From assembly GCF_018986915.1 (NCBI RefSeq), contig NZ_CP076723.1, positions 1,087,501-1,151,500 on the forward strand: a DNA stretch of 64,000 bases. Direction: 5' to 3'. The notes under the pieces were generated by a model. It made no database searches, had not been told where the DNA came from, and saw only the letters and a list, made by a program, of their open reading frames with translations. Positions 1 through 7,767 of this stretch are shown in pieces. The position numbers and the translations under genes are program-made. Numbering within the stretch: position 1 is the stretch's first letter; every line of letters starts with the position of its first letter. Source of the stretch: Geomonas oryzisoli. GTDB lineage: Bacteria; Desulfobacterota; Desulfuromonadia; Geobacterales; Geobacteraceae.

Positions 1-183
1 AGGGTTGCGCCTGCGGCCAAGGTCGCTCCCACCGCCAAGCCGGCCGCGGCGCAGGGGAAGCAGCTGACCCGCGCCAAGGTCGCGGCCCCCGGCGCGACGG
101 CCGCGCAGGTGAAGAAGGCCGTGGGGCATGACTTCAACCTGGACGACAAGAGCGCGAGCGACGCGGATTTCGAGCAGTACTAG
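1..183 (+). CDS. Methyl-accepting chemotaxis protein, C-terminal end only
   Basis: Only the last 60 codons are in the window; the reading frame is open from base 1 to a TAG at 181-183. The visible part is an Ala/Lys/Pro-rich flexible linker ending in DFEQY. The complete chemoreceptor at 1256-3292 has the same design: an Ala/Lys-rich tail ending in AFESF. Such tails normally follow the signalling hairpin of a chemoreceptor, and the last five residues resemble the xWxxF/Y tether for CheR/CheB, with Phe in place of Trp. The receptor call is inferred from this similarity and from the cheW gene next to it, because no signalling domain is visible here. Confidence 0.6.
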   Translation, partial: RVAPAAKVAPTAKPAAAQGKQLTRAKVAAPGATAAQVKKAVGHDFNLDDKSASDADFEQY

Positions 184-232
184 CTTTGATTGAGTCGGCG
201 GCCTGAGGGCCGCCTGTGATGCCCTGCCATGC

Positions 233-263
233 AGCGCCGTCCCCCGGGACGGCGCTTTTTTTT
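233..263 (+). terminator. Rho-independent terminator after the partial chemoreceptor
   Basis: An 11-bp perfect stem (AGCGCCGTCCC at 233-243 pairing with 246-256) with a two-base loop is followed by a run of eight T. It lies 50 bases after the receptor stop codon. Confidence 0.9.
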
Positions 264-325
264 GCCTCGACCAGGGACCAGGAGGTCGGCGTCCTTGCCG
301 GCAGGCCGGCGCAGGGGCTGCATAG

Positions 326-363
326 CCCCCCCTCCCTTGACGGGAGGGGGCCGGGGGGTGGGT
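326..363. repeat. Dispersed C/G-rich palindromic repeat, family A
   Basis: A hairpin of CCCCCTCCC and GGGAGGGGG around TTGA is followed by a G-rich arm ending GGGGGGTGGG. Closely related copies lie at 28283-28375, 37900-37941, 49861-49967 and 62567-62660, always between genes. Confidence 0.75.
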
Positions 364-420
364 GAAGACTCACCGAACGGATATGATGCCCGCAAGGATC
401 AGAACCTTCGGGCGCAGCCC

Positions 421-456
421 AATAAAAAGGGGCAGCCGCTCCATGGCGGCTGCCCC
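421..456 (-). terminator. Rho-independent terminator after cheW
   Basis: An 11-bp perfect stem, GGGGCAGCCGC at 429-439 with its complement at 446-456, is followed on the minus strand by TTTTTATT. It lies about 40 bases beyond the cheW stop. Confidence 0.85.
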
Positions 457-497
457 TTGCCTCTTTCGATTCGTTCTGTCTATTGTCCGGTCGCCTG

Positions 498-992
498 CTA
501 AGCCGCGGCCCCTTCCAGCTCCTGGACCATTTCCAGTTCGCCGCTGGTGAACACCTTGTCGATGTCCAGGATGATGATGAACTGCTCGTTGTGCTTGCCC
601 ATCCCCTTGATGAAGTCGGTGTTGAGCTTGGTGCCGATACGCGGCGGCGGCTCGATCTGGTCCGGCTCCAGGTCCATGACCTCCTGGACCGCGTCGGCCA
701 TGGCTCCCATGACCACCTTTTCGCCTTCCAGTTCCACCTCGACGATGATGACGCAGGTGTTGACCGTCTGCTCAGCCATCGCCATGCCGAACTTCAGGCG
801 CAGGTCCACCACCGGGACCACGCTGCCGCGCAGGTTGATGACGCCGCGCATGTAGTCCGGCGTCTGCGGCACCTTGGTGATGGACGTGAAATCCAGCACC
901 TCGCGCACCTTGCCGATGTCCAGGGCGAACAGCTCGTCCTCCAGCTTGAAGGTCAGATACTGGGTAGTTTCCGTGATTGTCTCGACCGCCAT
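498..992 (-). CDS. cheW: Chemotaxis coupling protein CheW
   Basis: A 164-residue single-domain CheW. It couples chemoreceptor signalling hairpins to the CheA kinase in the cytoplasmic array. The family pattern is clear: LTFKLEDELFALDIGKVREV near the N-terminus, then YMRGVINLRGSVVPVVDLR at about residues 47-65, and a C-terminal strand set with IIILDIDKVF. The length is normal for a stand-alone CheW. The ATG has a purine-rich GAGAGGAGAGA binding site just upstream. It is transcribed in the same direction as the chemoreceptor at 1256-3292, 263 bases downstream of it, and a decayed second cheW lies upstream of that receptor. No cheA, cheY or cheR is in the window. Confidence 0.95.
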   Translation of the reverse strand: MAVETITETTQYLTFKLEDELFALDIGKVREVLDFTSITKVPQTPDYMRGVINLRGSVVPVVDLRLKFGMAMAEQTVNTCVIIVEVELEGEKVVMGAMADAVQEVMDLEPDQIEPPPRIGTKLNTDFIKGMGKHNEQFIIILDIDKVFTSGELEMVQELEGAAA

Positions 993-1207
993 ATTCTCTC
1001 TCCTCTCTCAGTTTTGACTGTCGGTGCGCCCCACTATGAGTAACGACCAATCAGGCTAGGCTCGAACCGGTTCCGCCGATCGTGCACCCGGAACCCATCA
1101 AATATATCGTCACATTGCGGCGCTAAATTGAGTCAAAAAAACCGTGGTTACAAAGTTATAATCTGCCGGCGCCCGCCCCTGGGCCGGAGGGAGGGGAAGG
1201 AAGTCGT

Positions 1208-1240
1208 GGCGCAGCGGCCGGTGCCGCAAGCCGCTGCGCC
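1208..1240 (-). terminator. Strong hairpin after the chemoreceptor, possible terminator
   Basis: An 11-bp perfect stem (GGCGCAGCGGC at 1208-1218 with 1230-1240) begins about 15 bases past the receptor stop codon. There is no T-run on either strand, so it may protect the mRNA end rather than act as an intrinsic terminator. Confidence 0.45.
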
Positions 1241-1255
1241 GATGGGAACACCCTT

Positions 1256-3292
1256 TTAGAAGCTTTCGAATGCCTCGTCGTTCAGGTCCAGGTGGACGGC
1301 GTGAGGAGCGGCGTGGGTGAGCGAACGGGCCGGCGCGGCAGCCTTCTTGGCCGGCTTGGCAGCCGCCTTGCGCGGTGCGGCAGCCGTCGAGGCGGTGTGG
1401 GCCACCCTGAAGAAGCTGATGGTGTGCTGCAGCTGCTCCGACTGCGAGGCGAGCTCTTCCGCGGTGGCCGACATCTCCTCGGCGGCCGAGGCGTTCTGCT
1501 GGATCACCTGGTCGAGCTGCTGGATCGCTTTGTTGATCTGCTCGGCGCCGGTGTCCTGTTCTCTGCTGGCGGCGGTGATCTCCTGCACCAGTCCGGCCGT
1601 CCTCTGGATGTCCGGCAGCATGTTGGAGAGCATGGCCCCGGCGGTTTCGGCCACCTCGACGCTCGAAGAGGAGAGATCCGAGATCTCCGCCGCAGCCTTC
1701 TGGGAACGCTCGGCCAGCTTTCTCACCTCGGACGCGACCACGGCGAACCCCTTGCCGTGCTCGCCGGCGCGCGCCGCCTCGATGGCGGCGTTCAGTGCCA
1801 GGAGGTTGGTCTGCCGCGCGATCTCCTCGATGATGGAGATCTTGCCTGCGATCTCTTTCATTGCGGACACCGTCTGTGCCACCGCCTTGCCCCCCTCCTG
1901 CGCATCCGCCGCGGACTTGACCGCGATCTTCTCGGTCTGCAGGGCGTTATCCGCGTTCTGTCTGATGTTGGAAGACATCTCTTCCATGGAGGAGGAGGCC
2001 TCCTCCGCGGCTGCGGCCTGCTCGGTGGCCCCCTGCGACATCTGCTCTGCGCTGGAGGACATCTGCTGGCTGCCTGCCGCGACGTTGTCCGATGCATTCT
2101 TGACGTCGTTGACCACCTCGGAGAGCTTGCCGACCATGTTGCCCAGCGAGCGCATCAGCTCGTCCTCGGCGGAGCGTTCGGTGATGGTGACGGTGAGGTT
2201 GCCGTCGGCCACCTCCCTCGCTGCGGCGGTGATGGTGTCGGTGGCCCGGATCAGCACGTTCAGGTTGTTCTTGATCTCGTTGAAGTCACCTTTGTACTCT
2301 TCCCTGATCTCGGGCGGCATGTTCCCCTTGGAGATACGCTCCACGTATTCGGCTGCCACGTTGAGCGGGCCGATCACCGCGTCGAGGGTGCCGTTGACCC
2401 CTTCCACGACCTCGCGATAGGCGCCCTGGTGCCGGGAGGCGTCGGCGCGGCTGGCCAGTTTCCCTTCCATCGCGGCCGCGGAGAGGTCCATGGTGTCCGC
2501 CACCAGCGCCTTGATGCTCGCCACCATGGTCTGCATGGCCTGCAGCAGCTGCCCCGTCTCGTCCTTCCCGGTCTCCGCGATGGAGACGGAGAGGTCGCCG
2601 CAGGCCAGCTTTTCCGCGATCTGGACCCCGGTGCCGAGCGCACGGCTGATCATGCGCGAGACCAGGACCGCCAGCAACGCCCCGATCAGAACCGCAGCCA
2701 CCAGGGCGGCGATGATCATCCAGCGGGAGCTCTGGTAGGTTTGGGTCGCGCGGTGCGCCGCCTCCTCCGCCCCCTTGTCGTTCATGGCCACGCCCTTCTC
2801 GATGGAGACCACCGCCTCGCTGAAGCTCTTGGCGCCGTCTCCCTGCAAAAGCGCCAGGGCCTGCTGCTTCTTGTTCTGCCGGGAAAACTCGATCACCTTC
2901 TGGTGGTCCGCCAGGTACTGGCCCCATTCGGTCGTGAACTCCTGCAGGTTCTTTTTCTCCTCGGGGGTGTCGGCCAGCTTCTCGTACTGCCCCGTTACCT
3001 TTTTGATGCCGGCCAACTCCTCTTCCAGGGTCTTCTCGAGTTTTTTCATCTCTTCCTGGGACGTGGCCAGGACGTGCTGGAATTCTGCGTTGCGTACGTC
3101 GCCCATGCCGATGCGCATGTCGTCCAGTGCATTGACGCCCGGCAGCCATTGCGTTGTTACCTCGACCGTGTCACGGTTCAGGCGTGCCAGCTGCCAGATG
3201 GAGAAGATCCCCAGTGCCGTGGCGAGCAGCAGTACCGACGCTACGACCGCCAGGATTTTCCCGCCGATCTTCATGTCATTGAACCATTTCAT
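1256..3292 (-). CDS. Methyl-accepting chemotaxis protein
   Basis: A 678-residue inner-membrane chemoreceptor. Residues 11-33 form the first membrane segment. Residues 34-190 are a helical periplasmic sensor of the four-helix-bundle type, with no recognisable ligand motif. Residues 191-213 are the second membrane segment, followed by a HAMP domain (214-265) and a second HAMP-like stretch near 350-400. The signalling domain runs from about 400 to 640, with the conserved hairpin tip [20 protein letters not shown] at 490-509. The tail is Ala/Lys-rich and ends in AFESF, a plausible variant of the CheR/CheB tether. Its ligand cannot be told from sequence. cheW lies downstream in the same direction. 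The start codon lies directly after a GGAGAG site. Confidence 0.95.
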   Translation of the reverse strand: MKWFNDMKIGGKILAVVASVLLLATALGIFSIWQLARLNRDTVEVTTQWLPGVNALDDMRIGMGDVRNAEFQHVLATSQEEMKKLEKTLEEELAGIKKVTGQYEKLADTPEEKKNLQEFTTEWGQYLADHQKVIEFSRQNKKQQALALLQGDGAKSFSEAVVSIEKGVAMNDKGAEEAAHRATQTYQSSRWMIIAALVAAVLIGALLAVLVSRMISRALGTGVQIAEKLACGDLSVSIAETGKDETGQLLQAMQTMVASIKALVADTMDLSAAAMEGKLASRADASRHQGAYREVVEGVNGTLDAVIGPLNVAAEYVERISKGNMPPEIREEYKGDFNEIKNNLNVLIRATDTITAAAREVADGNLTVTITERSAEDELMRSLGNMVGKLSEVVNDVKNASDNVAAGSQQMSSSAEQMSQGATEQAAAAEEASSSMEEMSSNIRQNADNALQTEKIAVKSAADAQEGGKAVAQTVSAMKEIAGKISIIEEIARQTNLLALNAAIEAARAGEHGKGFAVVASEVRKLAERSQKAAAEISDLSSSSVEVAETAGAMLSNMLPDIQRTAGLVQEITAASREQDTGAEQINKAIQQLDQVIQQNASAAEEMSATAEELASQSEQLQHTISFFRVAHTASTAAAPRKAAAKPAKKAAAPARSLTHAAPHAVHLDLNDEAFESF

Positions 3293-3326
3293 GTTTCTCT
3301 CCTATGTGCTATGGGTTGAGGCCGCT

Positions 3327-3492
3327 GGTGCGGCCCGGGTTCAGGCGCTGGGTGTTGCCGCACTCCGGCTTTGCGGGACCCTGGTCCCCGAGGCGGTATC
3401 AGCACCTTCCGTCCTTGCCGATGTCGAGCACGAACGATTCATGGTCTTGGGTACAAAAGGTGCCGGAGTGTCCTCATTGTCTCGACAGTCAT
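3327..3492 (-). pseudogene. Decayed cheW remnant upstream of the chemoreceptor
   Basis: On the minus strand an AGGAGGAG site precedes an ATG at 3492, and the sequence then follows the intact cheW (498-992) collinearly. The first 17 bases match at 14 positions (ATGnnnGTCGAGACAAT). After about 58 bases, against 63 in cheW, a stretch encoding FVLDIGK aligns with FALDIGK of CheW at 19 of 22 bases. Farther on, a GGTGCTGAT block and a CCGCAAAGCCGGAG block align with the next part of cheW. Small deletions break the frame, the first frame stops after 17 codons, and nothing beyond about codon 65 remains. The alignment was done by eye. Confidence 0.65.
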
Positions 3493-3774
3493 GGGACTCC
3501 TCCTGTCTGTGAAGATGCTGTCATCGTGTAAAGGAAGAGAGGAATGTGTCAGAGACGGGCCGGTTGGTTTGTTTATCGATATATATCGGCGACATTTGTA
3601 AGGAATTAAGAGAAAACTCGCATGAAGCAGTGGGAGACTTCGACGCGTCAGTGTCCAAAAGGCCTAGACTTTGTCGGGCAATGCGGGCATTATTGTCGCC
3701 GTTGTTACTTGATATAACTGAAGTTATTGACCTGCGGTTACGAATGGGGTTACACAGAGATACGGGAGGAGCAT
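3493..3774. other. Intergenic region between divergent chemoreceptor block and flavoprotein
   Basis: With the cheW remnant, this makes a 480-base stretch with no intact gene. It is more AT-rich than its surroundings and contains a 12-bp palindrome, CGATATATATCG, at 3577-3588. It probably holds promoters for both directions, but no convincing -35/-10 pair was found. Confidence 0.5.
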
Positions 3775-4242
3775 ATGGACGACACGATGAGAAGAAAGGA
3801 CCGTCAGCTCTCGGCACAGGTAGCCAACGAGATCCTCGAGAAGGGAAGCGTCTGCCAGCTGGCAATGGCGGCACAGGGTGAGCCCTACCTGGTGACCCTC
3901 AATTACGGCTACCGCGACTCGACCATGTACTTCCACTGTGCCAGGGCAGGCAGGAAGCTGGAGGTGATCGAGCAGAACAACCGGGTCTGCTTCACCGTGG
4001 TCGAGCACGGCCCGGTGCTGCCGGCGGAGAAGCCTTGCGACTTCACCATGAAATTCCGCAGCGTGGTCGGGTTCGGCACCGCGCGGGTGATCGACGGCTA
4101 CCGGGACAAGTGCGAGGCGCTCGGTATAATCATGGCTCAGTACGCTCCCGGTGAGACCTTCCAGTTCCCGGAGGGGACCCTGGCAGCAACGACGGTGTTC
4201 GCCGTCGACATCTCCTCCATGGCAGCCAAGAGCAACCTTTGA
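3775..4242 (+). CDS. Pyridoxamine 5'-phosphate oxidase-fold flavoprotein, NimA-like
   Basis: A 155-residue cytoplasmic protein of the PNPOx-like split-barrel family, closest in pattern to NimA-type proteins linked to nitroimidazole resistance. Characteristic stretches are GEPYLVTLNYGY, MYFHCARAGRKLEVI and the later FRSVVGFGTARVI. These proteins usually bind FMN or FAD and act as small reductases; the substrate cannot be predicted. The ATG at 3775 is preceded by GGGAGGA at a good distance. An in-frame ATG 16 codons upstream has no binding site and was not used. It is separated from buk by 87 bases, so co-transcription is possible but not shown. Confidence 0.85.
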   Translation: MDDTMRRKDRQLSAQVANEILEKGSVCQLAMAAQGEPYLVTLNYGYRDSTMYFHCARAGRKLEVIEQNNRVCFTVVEHGPVLPAEKPCDFTMKFRSVVGFGTARVIDGYRDKCEALGIIMAQYAPGETFQFPEGTLAATTVFAVDISSMAAKSNL

Positions 4243-4329
4243 CCGTCACCAATAACTTTGACCGCCATAGCAACCACTGACCACTGACCCCCAAGAGCAA
4301 CCACTGATAGCTCAACAAGTGAGGTCCCC

Positions 4330-5415
4330 ATGAACATCCTGGCCATCGATCCCGGTTCCACGTCGACCAAGGTAGGGGTGCAGCGCGCGGGGAAGCTGGT
4401 CAAGGCGACCATCGAGCACCCCCGCTGCGACATCGAGAGCTTCCACGCCGTGATGGAACAGCTGGACTACCGGATGGAGCACCTGGTGCGCTACCTGCGC
4501 GAGACCGGCGCCGAACAGCTGCACTGGGACGCGGTGGTCGGGCGGGGCGGCCTGGTCCGCCCGGTGCCCAGCGGCGTCTACCTCGTGGAGGATCACCTCC
4601 TTGCGGACCTCATGCGGGGAGTGAACGGCGAGCACGCGGCGAACCTGGGCGGTGTCATGGCCCACGCGGTTGCGACCCGCCAGGGGGTACCGGCCTACGT
4701 GGTGGACCCGCCGGTGATCGACGAGATGTGGCCGGTGGCCCGCATCTCCGGCATGGCGGGCATCGAGCGGCGCAGCATGTTCCACGCCCTGAACCAGAAG
4801 GCGGTGGCGCGCGATGTGGCGCGGGAATTGGGCAAGCCGTACCAGGAGCTGAACCTTATCGTGGCGCATCTCGGCGGCGGCATCACCGTGGGGGCGCACC
4901 GCTTGGGGCTCGTGGTGGACGTGAACAACGGCCTCAACGGTGACGGCCCCTTCTCGCCGGAGCGGACCGGCGGGCTGCCGGTGATCGGCGTGTTGCAGCT
5001 CGTGGAGCAGGGGGCCTTCACCACCGAGCAGTTGAAGAGCATCGTGGCGCGCAAGGGGGGCGTCTTCTCCTACCTCGGCACCGTCGACCTGCGCGAGGCG
5101 GAGGAAAGCGCGCAGCAGGGGGACCGCTGGGCGGCCCTGGTGCTGGAGGCCATGGTGTACCAGATCGCCAAGGAGATCGGCGCCTTGGCCGCCGCCCTTT
5201 CCGGGGAGGTCGACGGCATCGTCCTCACCGGCGGGCTTGCCTTCAGCCGGACCGTGGTGGCGGGGGTGCGGCAGCGGGTTGCCTTCATCGCGCCGCTGTT
5301 CGTGCGGCCGGGGGAGTTCGAGATCGAAGCGCTGGTCGAGGGGGCTTGCAGGGTCCTCTCCGGCGCCGAACAGGCGCGGCGCTACCCGGGAGGAGCCGAT
5401 GAAGATCGGGCCTAA
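4330..5415 (+). CDS. buk: Butyrate kinase
   Basis: A 361-residue kinase of the acetate kinase/sugar kinase/Hsp70 fold, which makes ATP from butyryl (or branched-chain acyl) phosphate. The family signatures are IDPGSTSTKVGV at the N-terminus, VGRGGLVRPVPSGVY, AHLGGGITVGAH, and the DVNNGLNGDGPFSPERTGG phosphate-binding region; VLTGGLAFS lies near the C-terminus. The length is typical for Buk. Its last 17 bases overlap the next gene, which encodes the partner phosphate acyltransferase domain, so the two products are surely made together. In this kind of organism the pair could serve butyrate use or branched-chain acyl-CoA turnover. Which substrate is preferred cannot be read from the sequence. 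Confidence 0.93.
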   Translation: MNILAIDPGSTSTKVGVQRAGKLVKATIEHPRCDIESFHAVMEQLDYRMEHLVRYLRETGAEQLHWDAVVGRGGLVRPVPSGVYLVEDHLLADLMRGVNGEHAANLGGVMAHAVATRQGVPAYVVDPPVIDEMWPVARISGMAGIERRSMFHALNQKAVARDVARELGKPYQELNLIVAHLGGGITVGAHRLGLVVDVNNGLNGDGPFSPERTGGLPVIGVLQLVEQGAFTTEQLKSIVARKGGVFSYLGTVDLREAEESAQQGDRWAALVLEAMVYQIAKEIGALAAALSGEVDGIVLTGGLAFSRTVVAGVRQRVAFIAPLFVRPGEFEIEALVEGACRVLSGAEQARRYPGGADEDRA

Positions 5416-6889
5416 TCTGAGGGCGGTGGTCGCCGCCAGGGGCGTGCCGATGGACGAGGTGCGCGAGGCGCTGGGGTGGGACCGGGAGACCCTGGACCGG
5501 GTGCTGGCGGACCGGCTTTCCCCGGGCATCTCGGAACTGTTGCGGCTCGCCACCTTCCTGGGAGTCGGCATCTCGCAGCTTTTGGGGGGCGACCAGGAGT
5601 CGCGGCAGCGCGCGGTGAAGACCGGCAAGGACGAGCGGATCGGCGTGGACCGCCGTAACGCCCTGCACTACGAGAGCCTGGCGCAGTCCTTCGCCGGACG
5701 GCATCTTGAGCCTTTCGTGGTGGATCTGTACCGCGCCCCGGAAACGGAGCCGGACCTGAGCCGGCATCCCGGCGAGGAGTTCCTGTTCGTCCTCTCCGGG
5801 GAACTGCAGGTCACCGTGGACGGCGAGCCCTTTCACCTGGAGGCGGGCGATTCCCTCTACTTCGACTCGCTTTTGCCGCACGTGCTGGTCTCCCTCAGTG
5901 AACACACCCGGCTCATGGCGGTGCTCTACAAGGGCGAGTCCATGCTGCAGCTCACCAAGGGGCACGGCATGAAGAGCCTCATCGAGGCGGCGAGACTCGC
6001 CCCGCGCCAGAAGGTGGTGCTGGTCTGCCCGGACCCCGGTTCGCTCAAGGCGGTGAACAAGGGGATCGAGGAGGGGATCCTGGAGGCTGCCTTCCTGGTG
6101 GGGGATCCGGACCGGGTGCGGCACTCCTGCGCCGATCTGTTGATCTTCGAGAAGCAGTACCGCTTCGTCCCGGTCGGCGCCGGTGACGACCACGAGCGGG
6201 AGGCGGCGCGCATCGGCGTGGAGCTGGTGGCCTCCGGGCAGGGGGATCTCCTCATGAAGGGGGGGATCAACACCGCCGTCCTGATGAAGGCGGTCCTCGC
6301 CAAGGAGACCGGGATCGGTACCGGCAGACGGCTCTCCAACGTGAGCATCTTCGAGCTTCCCGGCGTGGAACGGCTCATCTTCCTGACCGACCCCGCCATC
6401 AACCCCGAGCTCTTCGCGCACCAGGAGGCCGCCTCGGCCATCGACATCATCGAGAACGCCATCGAGGTGGCGCGCGCCCTCGGTGTCGAGCGTCCCAAGG
6501 TGGCGCTTTTGGAAGCGAACGAGGTCCCTTCCGCCAACATACCGACCACGCTATTGGAGCAGGAGCTTTCCCGGCGCAACTTCCCGCAGGCGGACGTCTA
6601 CGGTCCGCTCTCCTACGACCTGGCGCTCTACCCCGACTCGGTCCGCAAGAAGGGGCTGACCGGCAACCCGGTGGCGGGACAGGCCGACATCATCGTGGTG
6701 CCCCACATCTCGGGAGGCAATTTCCTCTACAAGAGCTGGGTCTTCACCATGGGGGCGGAGGTCGCCAACGTGGTTTTGGGCGCCCGGGCCCCCATCATCC
6801 TCACCTCCCGAAGCGACAGCGAGCTCACCAAGTTCCTCACCATCTGCGCCAGCTCCCTCTACGGCCACTACCTGCGCCGGCAGGAGTGA
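5399..6889 (+). CDS. HTH-cupin regulator fused to phosphate butyryltransferase
   Basis: A 496-residue fusion. Residues 5-63 are a helix-turn-helix of the XRE type, residues about 105-178 form a small cupin barrel (HPGEEFLFVLSGELQV, then the EAGDSLYFDSLLPHVLVS strands), and residues 190-494 form a complete phosphate acetyl/butyryl-transferase domain (DLLMKGGINTAVLMKAVL, ANIPTTLLEQELSRRNFPQA, QADIIVVPHISGGNFLYKSW). The last domain moves the acyl group between CoA and phosphate, feeding butyrate kinase. XRE-cupin proteins are normally free-standing regulators. The ATG at 5399 sits inside the end of buk behind GGGAGGAGCC; the frame is open farther upstream but only as an overlap with buk. The fusion is seen directly; regulation of the enzyme or of DNA by it is inference. 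Confidence 0.9.
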   Translation: MKIGPNLRAVVAARGVPMDEVREALGWDRETLDRVLADRLSPGISELLRLATFLGVGISQLLGGDQESRQRAVKTGKDERIGVDRRNALHYESLAQSFAGRHLEPFVVDLYRAPETEPDLSRHPGEEFLFVLSGELQVTVDGEPFHLEAGDSLYFDSLLPHVLVSLSEHTRLMAVLYKGESMLQLTKGHGMKSLIEAARLAPRQKVVLVCPDPGSLKAVNKGIEEGILEAAFLVGDPDRVRHSCADLLIFEKQYRFVPVGAGDDHEREAARIGVELVASGQGDLLMKGGINTAVLMKAVLAKETGIGTGRRLSNVSIFELPGVERLIFLTDPAINPELFAHQEAASAIDIIENAIEVARALGVERPKVALLEANEVPSANIPTTLLEQELSRRNFPQADVYGPLSYDLALYPDSVRKKGLTGNPVAGQADIIVVPHISGGNFLYKSWVFTMGAEVANVVLGARAPIILTSRSDSELTKFLTICASSLYGHYLRRQE

Positions 6890-7005
6890 AACCCGCGCGG
6901 CAGGTCCGGACCGGGCAGGGAAGCGGATCGTCCCTTTGCCGTTTGCTTTCCCGGCTGCAGCCGGGTATGCTAATGAACGCTTGATCACTCTGACGCGAGG
7001 AAAGC

Positions 7006-7767
7006 ATGCCCAGCACCCCGCTCATCATCGGCCACCGCGGCGCCTCCCGTGACGCTCCCGAAAACACACTCGCCTCCTTCCGGCTCGCCTTCGCCCAGGG
7101 GGCGGACGGCCTCGAGGCCGATTTCCGGCTCACCCGGGACGGCCGCGTCGTCTGCCTGCACGACGCCGGCACCTTGCGCACCGCCGGGGAGAACCTGGAG
7201 GTGGCCGGGGCGACCCTGGCCCAGCTGCAGCGCCTGGACGCAGGGCGCTGGAAGGGAGAGCAGTGGCGGGGCGAGCGCATCCCGACGCTCTCCCAGGTGC
7301 TCGAGCTGCTGCCGGCCGGCAAGAGGCTCTTCATCGAGCTCAAGTGCGGGGCCGAGATCATCGACCCCTTGAGCGCGGAGCTGGCCCGCGCCGCCGTCCC
7401 GGCCGACCGCATCCGTTTCCTCGCCTTCGACCACCTGCTGGTGGCAGCACTCAAACAACGCCTCCCCGACCATCGCGCCTGCTGGCTGTGCGACTACCGC
7501 TGGCGCGGCGGCTGGCACCCCTCGGCCGGGGAGGTGCTCTCCCGGCTCGCAGAAATCGGCGCCGACGGCCTCGCCAGCCGTGACCGTGCCATACTGGACG
7601 CTTCGCTGGTAGTGCAGCTGCGGCAACGGGGGCTGGAAATCCACGTCTGGACCGTCGATTCCGCGAAGGACGCCCGCAGGCTCTGCGGCCTCGGCGTCGA
7701 CTCCATCATGACCAACCGCCCGGGATGGCTGCGCCGCGCCCTGGACCTGCCGCAGGAGAGAGCATGA
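7006..7767 (+). CDS. Glycerophosphodiester phosphodiesterase
   Basis: A 253-residue GDPD/UgpQ-type enzyme that splits glycerophosphodiesters into glycerol 3-phosphate and an alcohol. The TIM-barrel catalytic residues are visible: GHRGAS near the N-terminus, ENTLASF, EADFRLTRDG with HD soon after, FIELKCG near residue 110, and the closing VWTVDSAKDA and GVDSIMTNRPG. No signal peptide is seen, so it should act in the cytoplasm on deacylated lipid head groups. Its stop codon overlaps the start of the next gene (ATGA), which encodes an acyltransferase-hydrolase, pointing to shared work on phospholipids. The ATG follows a GCGAGGAAA site. Confidence 0.92.
   Translation: MPSTPLIIGHRGASRDAPENTLASFRLAFAQGADGLEADFRLTRDGRVVCLHDAGTLRTAGENLEVAGATLAQLQRLDAGRWKGEQWRGERIPTLSQVLELLPAGKRLFIELKCGAEIIDPLSAELARAAVPADRIRFLAFDHLLVAALKQRLPDHRACWLCDYRWRGGWHPSAGEVLSRLAEIGADGLASRDRAILDASLVVQLRQRGLEIHVWTVDSAKDARRLCGLGVDSIMTNRPGWLRRALDLPQERA

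Larger units (their letters stand above)
184..497. other. Intergenic region between the receptor tail and cheW
   Basis: This 314-base gap between convergent genes holds a terminator for each side (233-263 and 421-456) and one copy of the C-rich/G-rich palindromic repeat (326-363). No reading frame here has a ribosome-binding site or a recognisable product. Confidence 0.7.

Noticed and set aside
229-501. Open frame across the terminator and repeat after the first receptor
   Set aside because: It runs through a terminator hairpin and a dispersed repeat, and the translation is Arg/Pro-rich with no homologous feel.
1292-3319. Long open frame antisense to the chemoreceptor gene
   Set aside because: It mirrors the GC-rich codon pattern of the real gene, has no ribosome-binding site, and its product is low-complexity with no domain. 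Similar long antisense frames over buk, rsgA, the kinases, hybB and the ABC ATPase were set aside for the same reason.
3330-3400. Possible c-di-GMP (GEMM) riboswitch before the chemoreceptor, because of a GCAAAGCC string
   Set aside because: The rest of the GEMM core is missing, and the string is explained by the cheW remnant (codons near PQTPDY).
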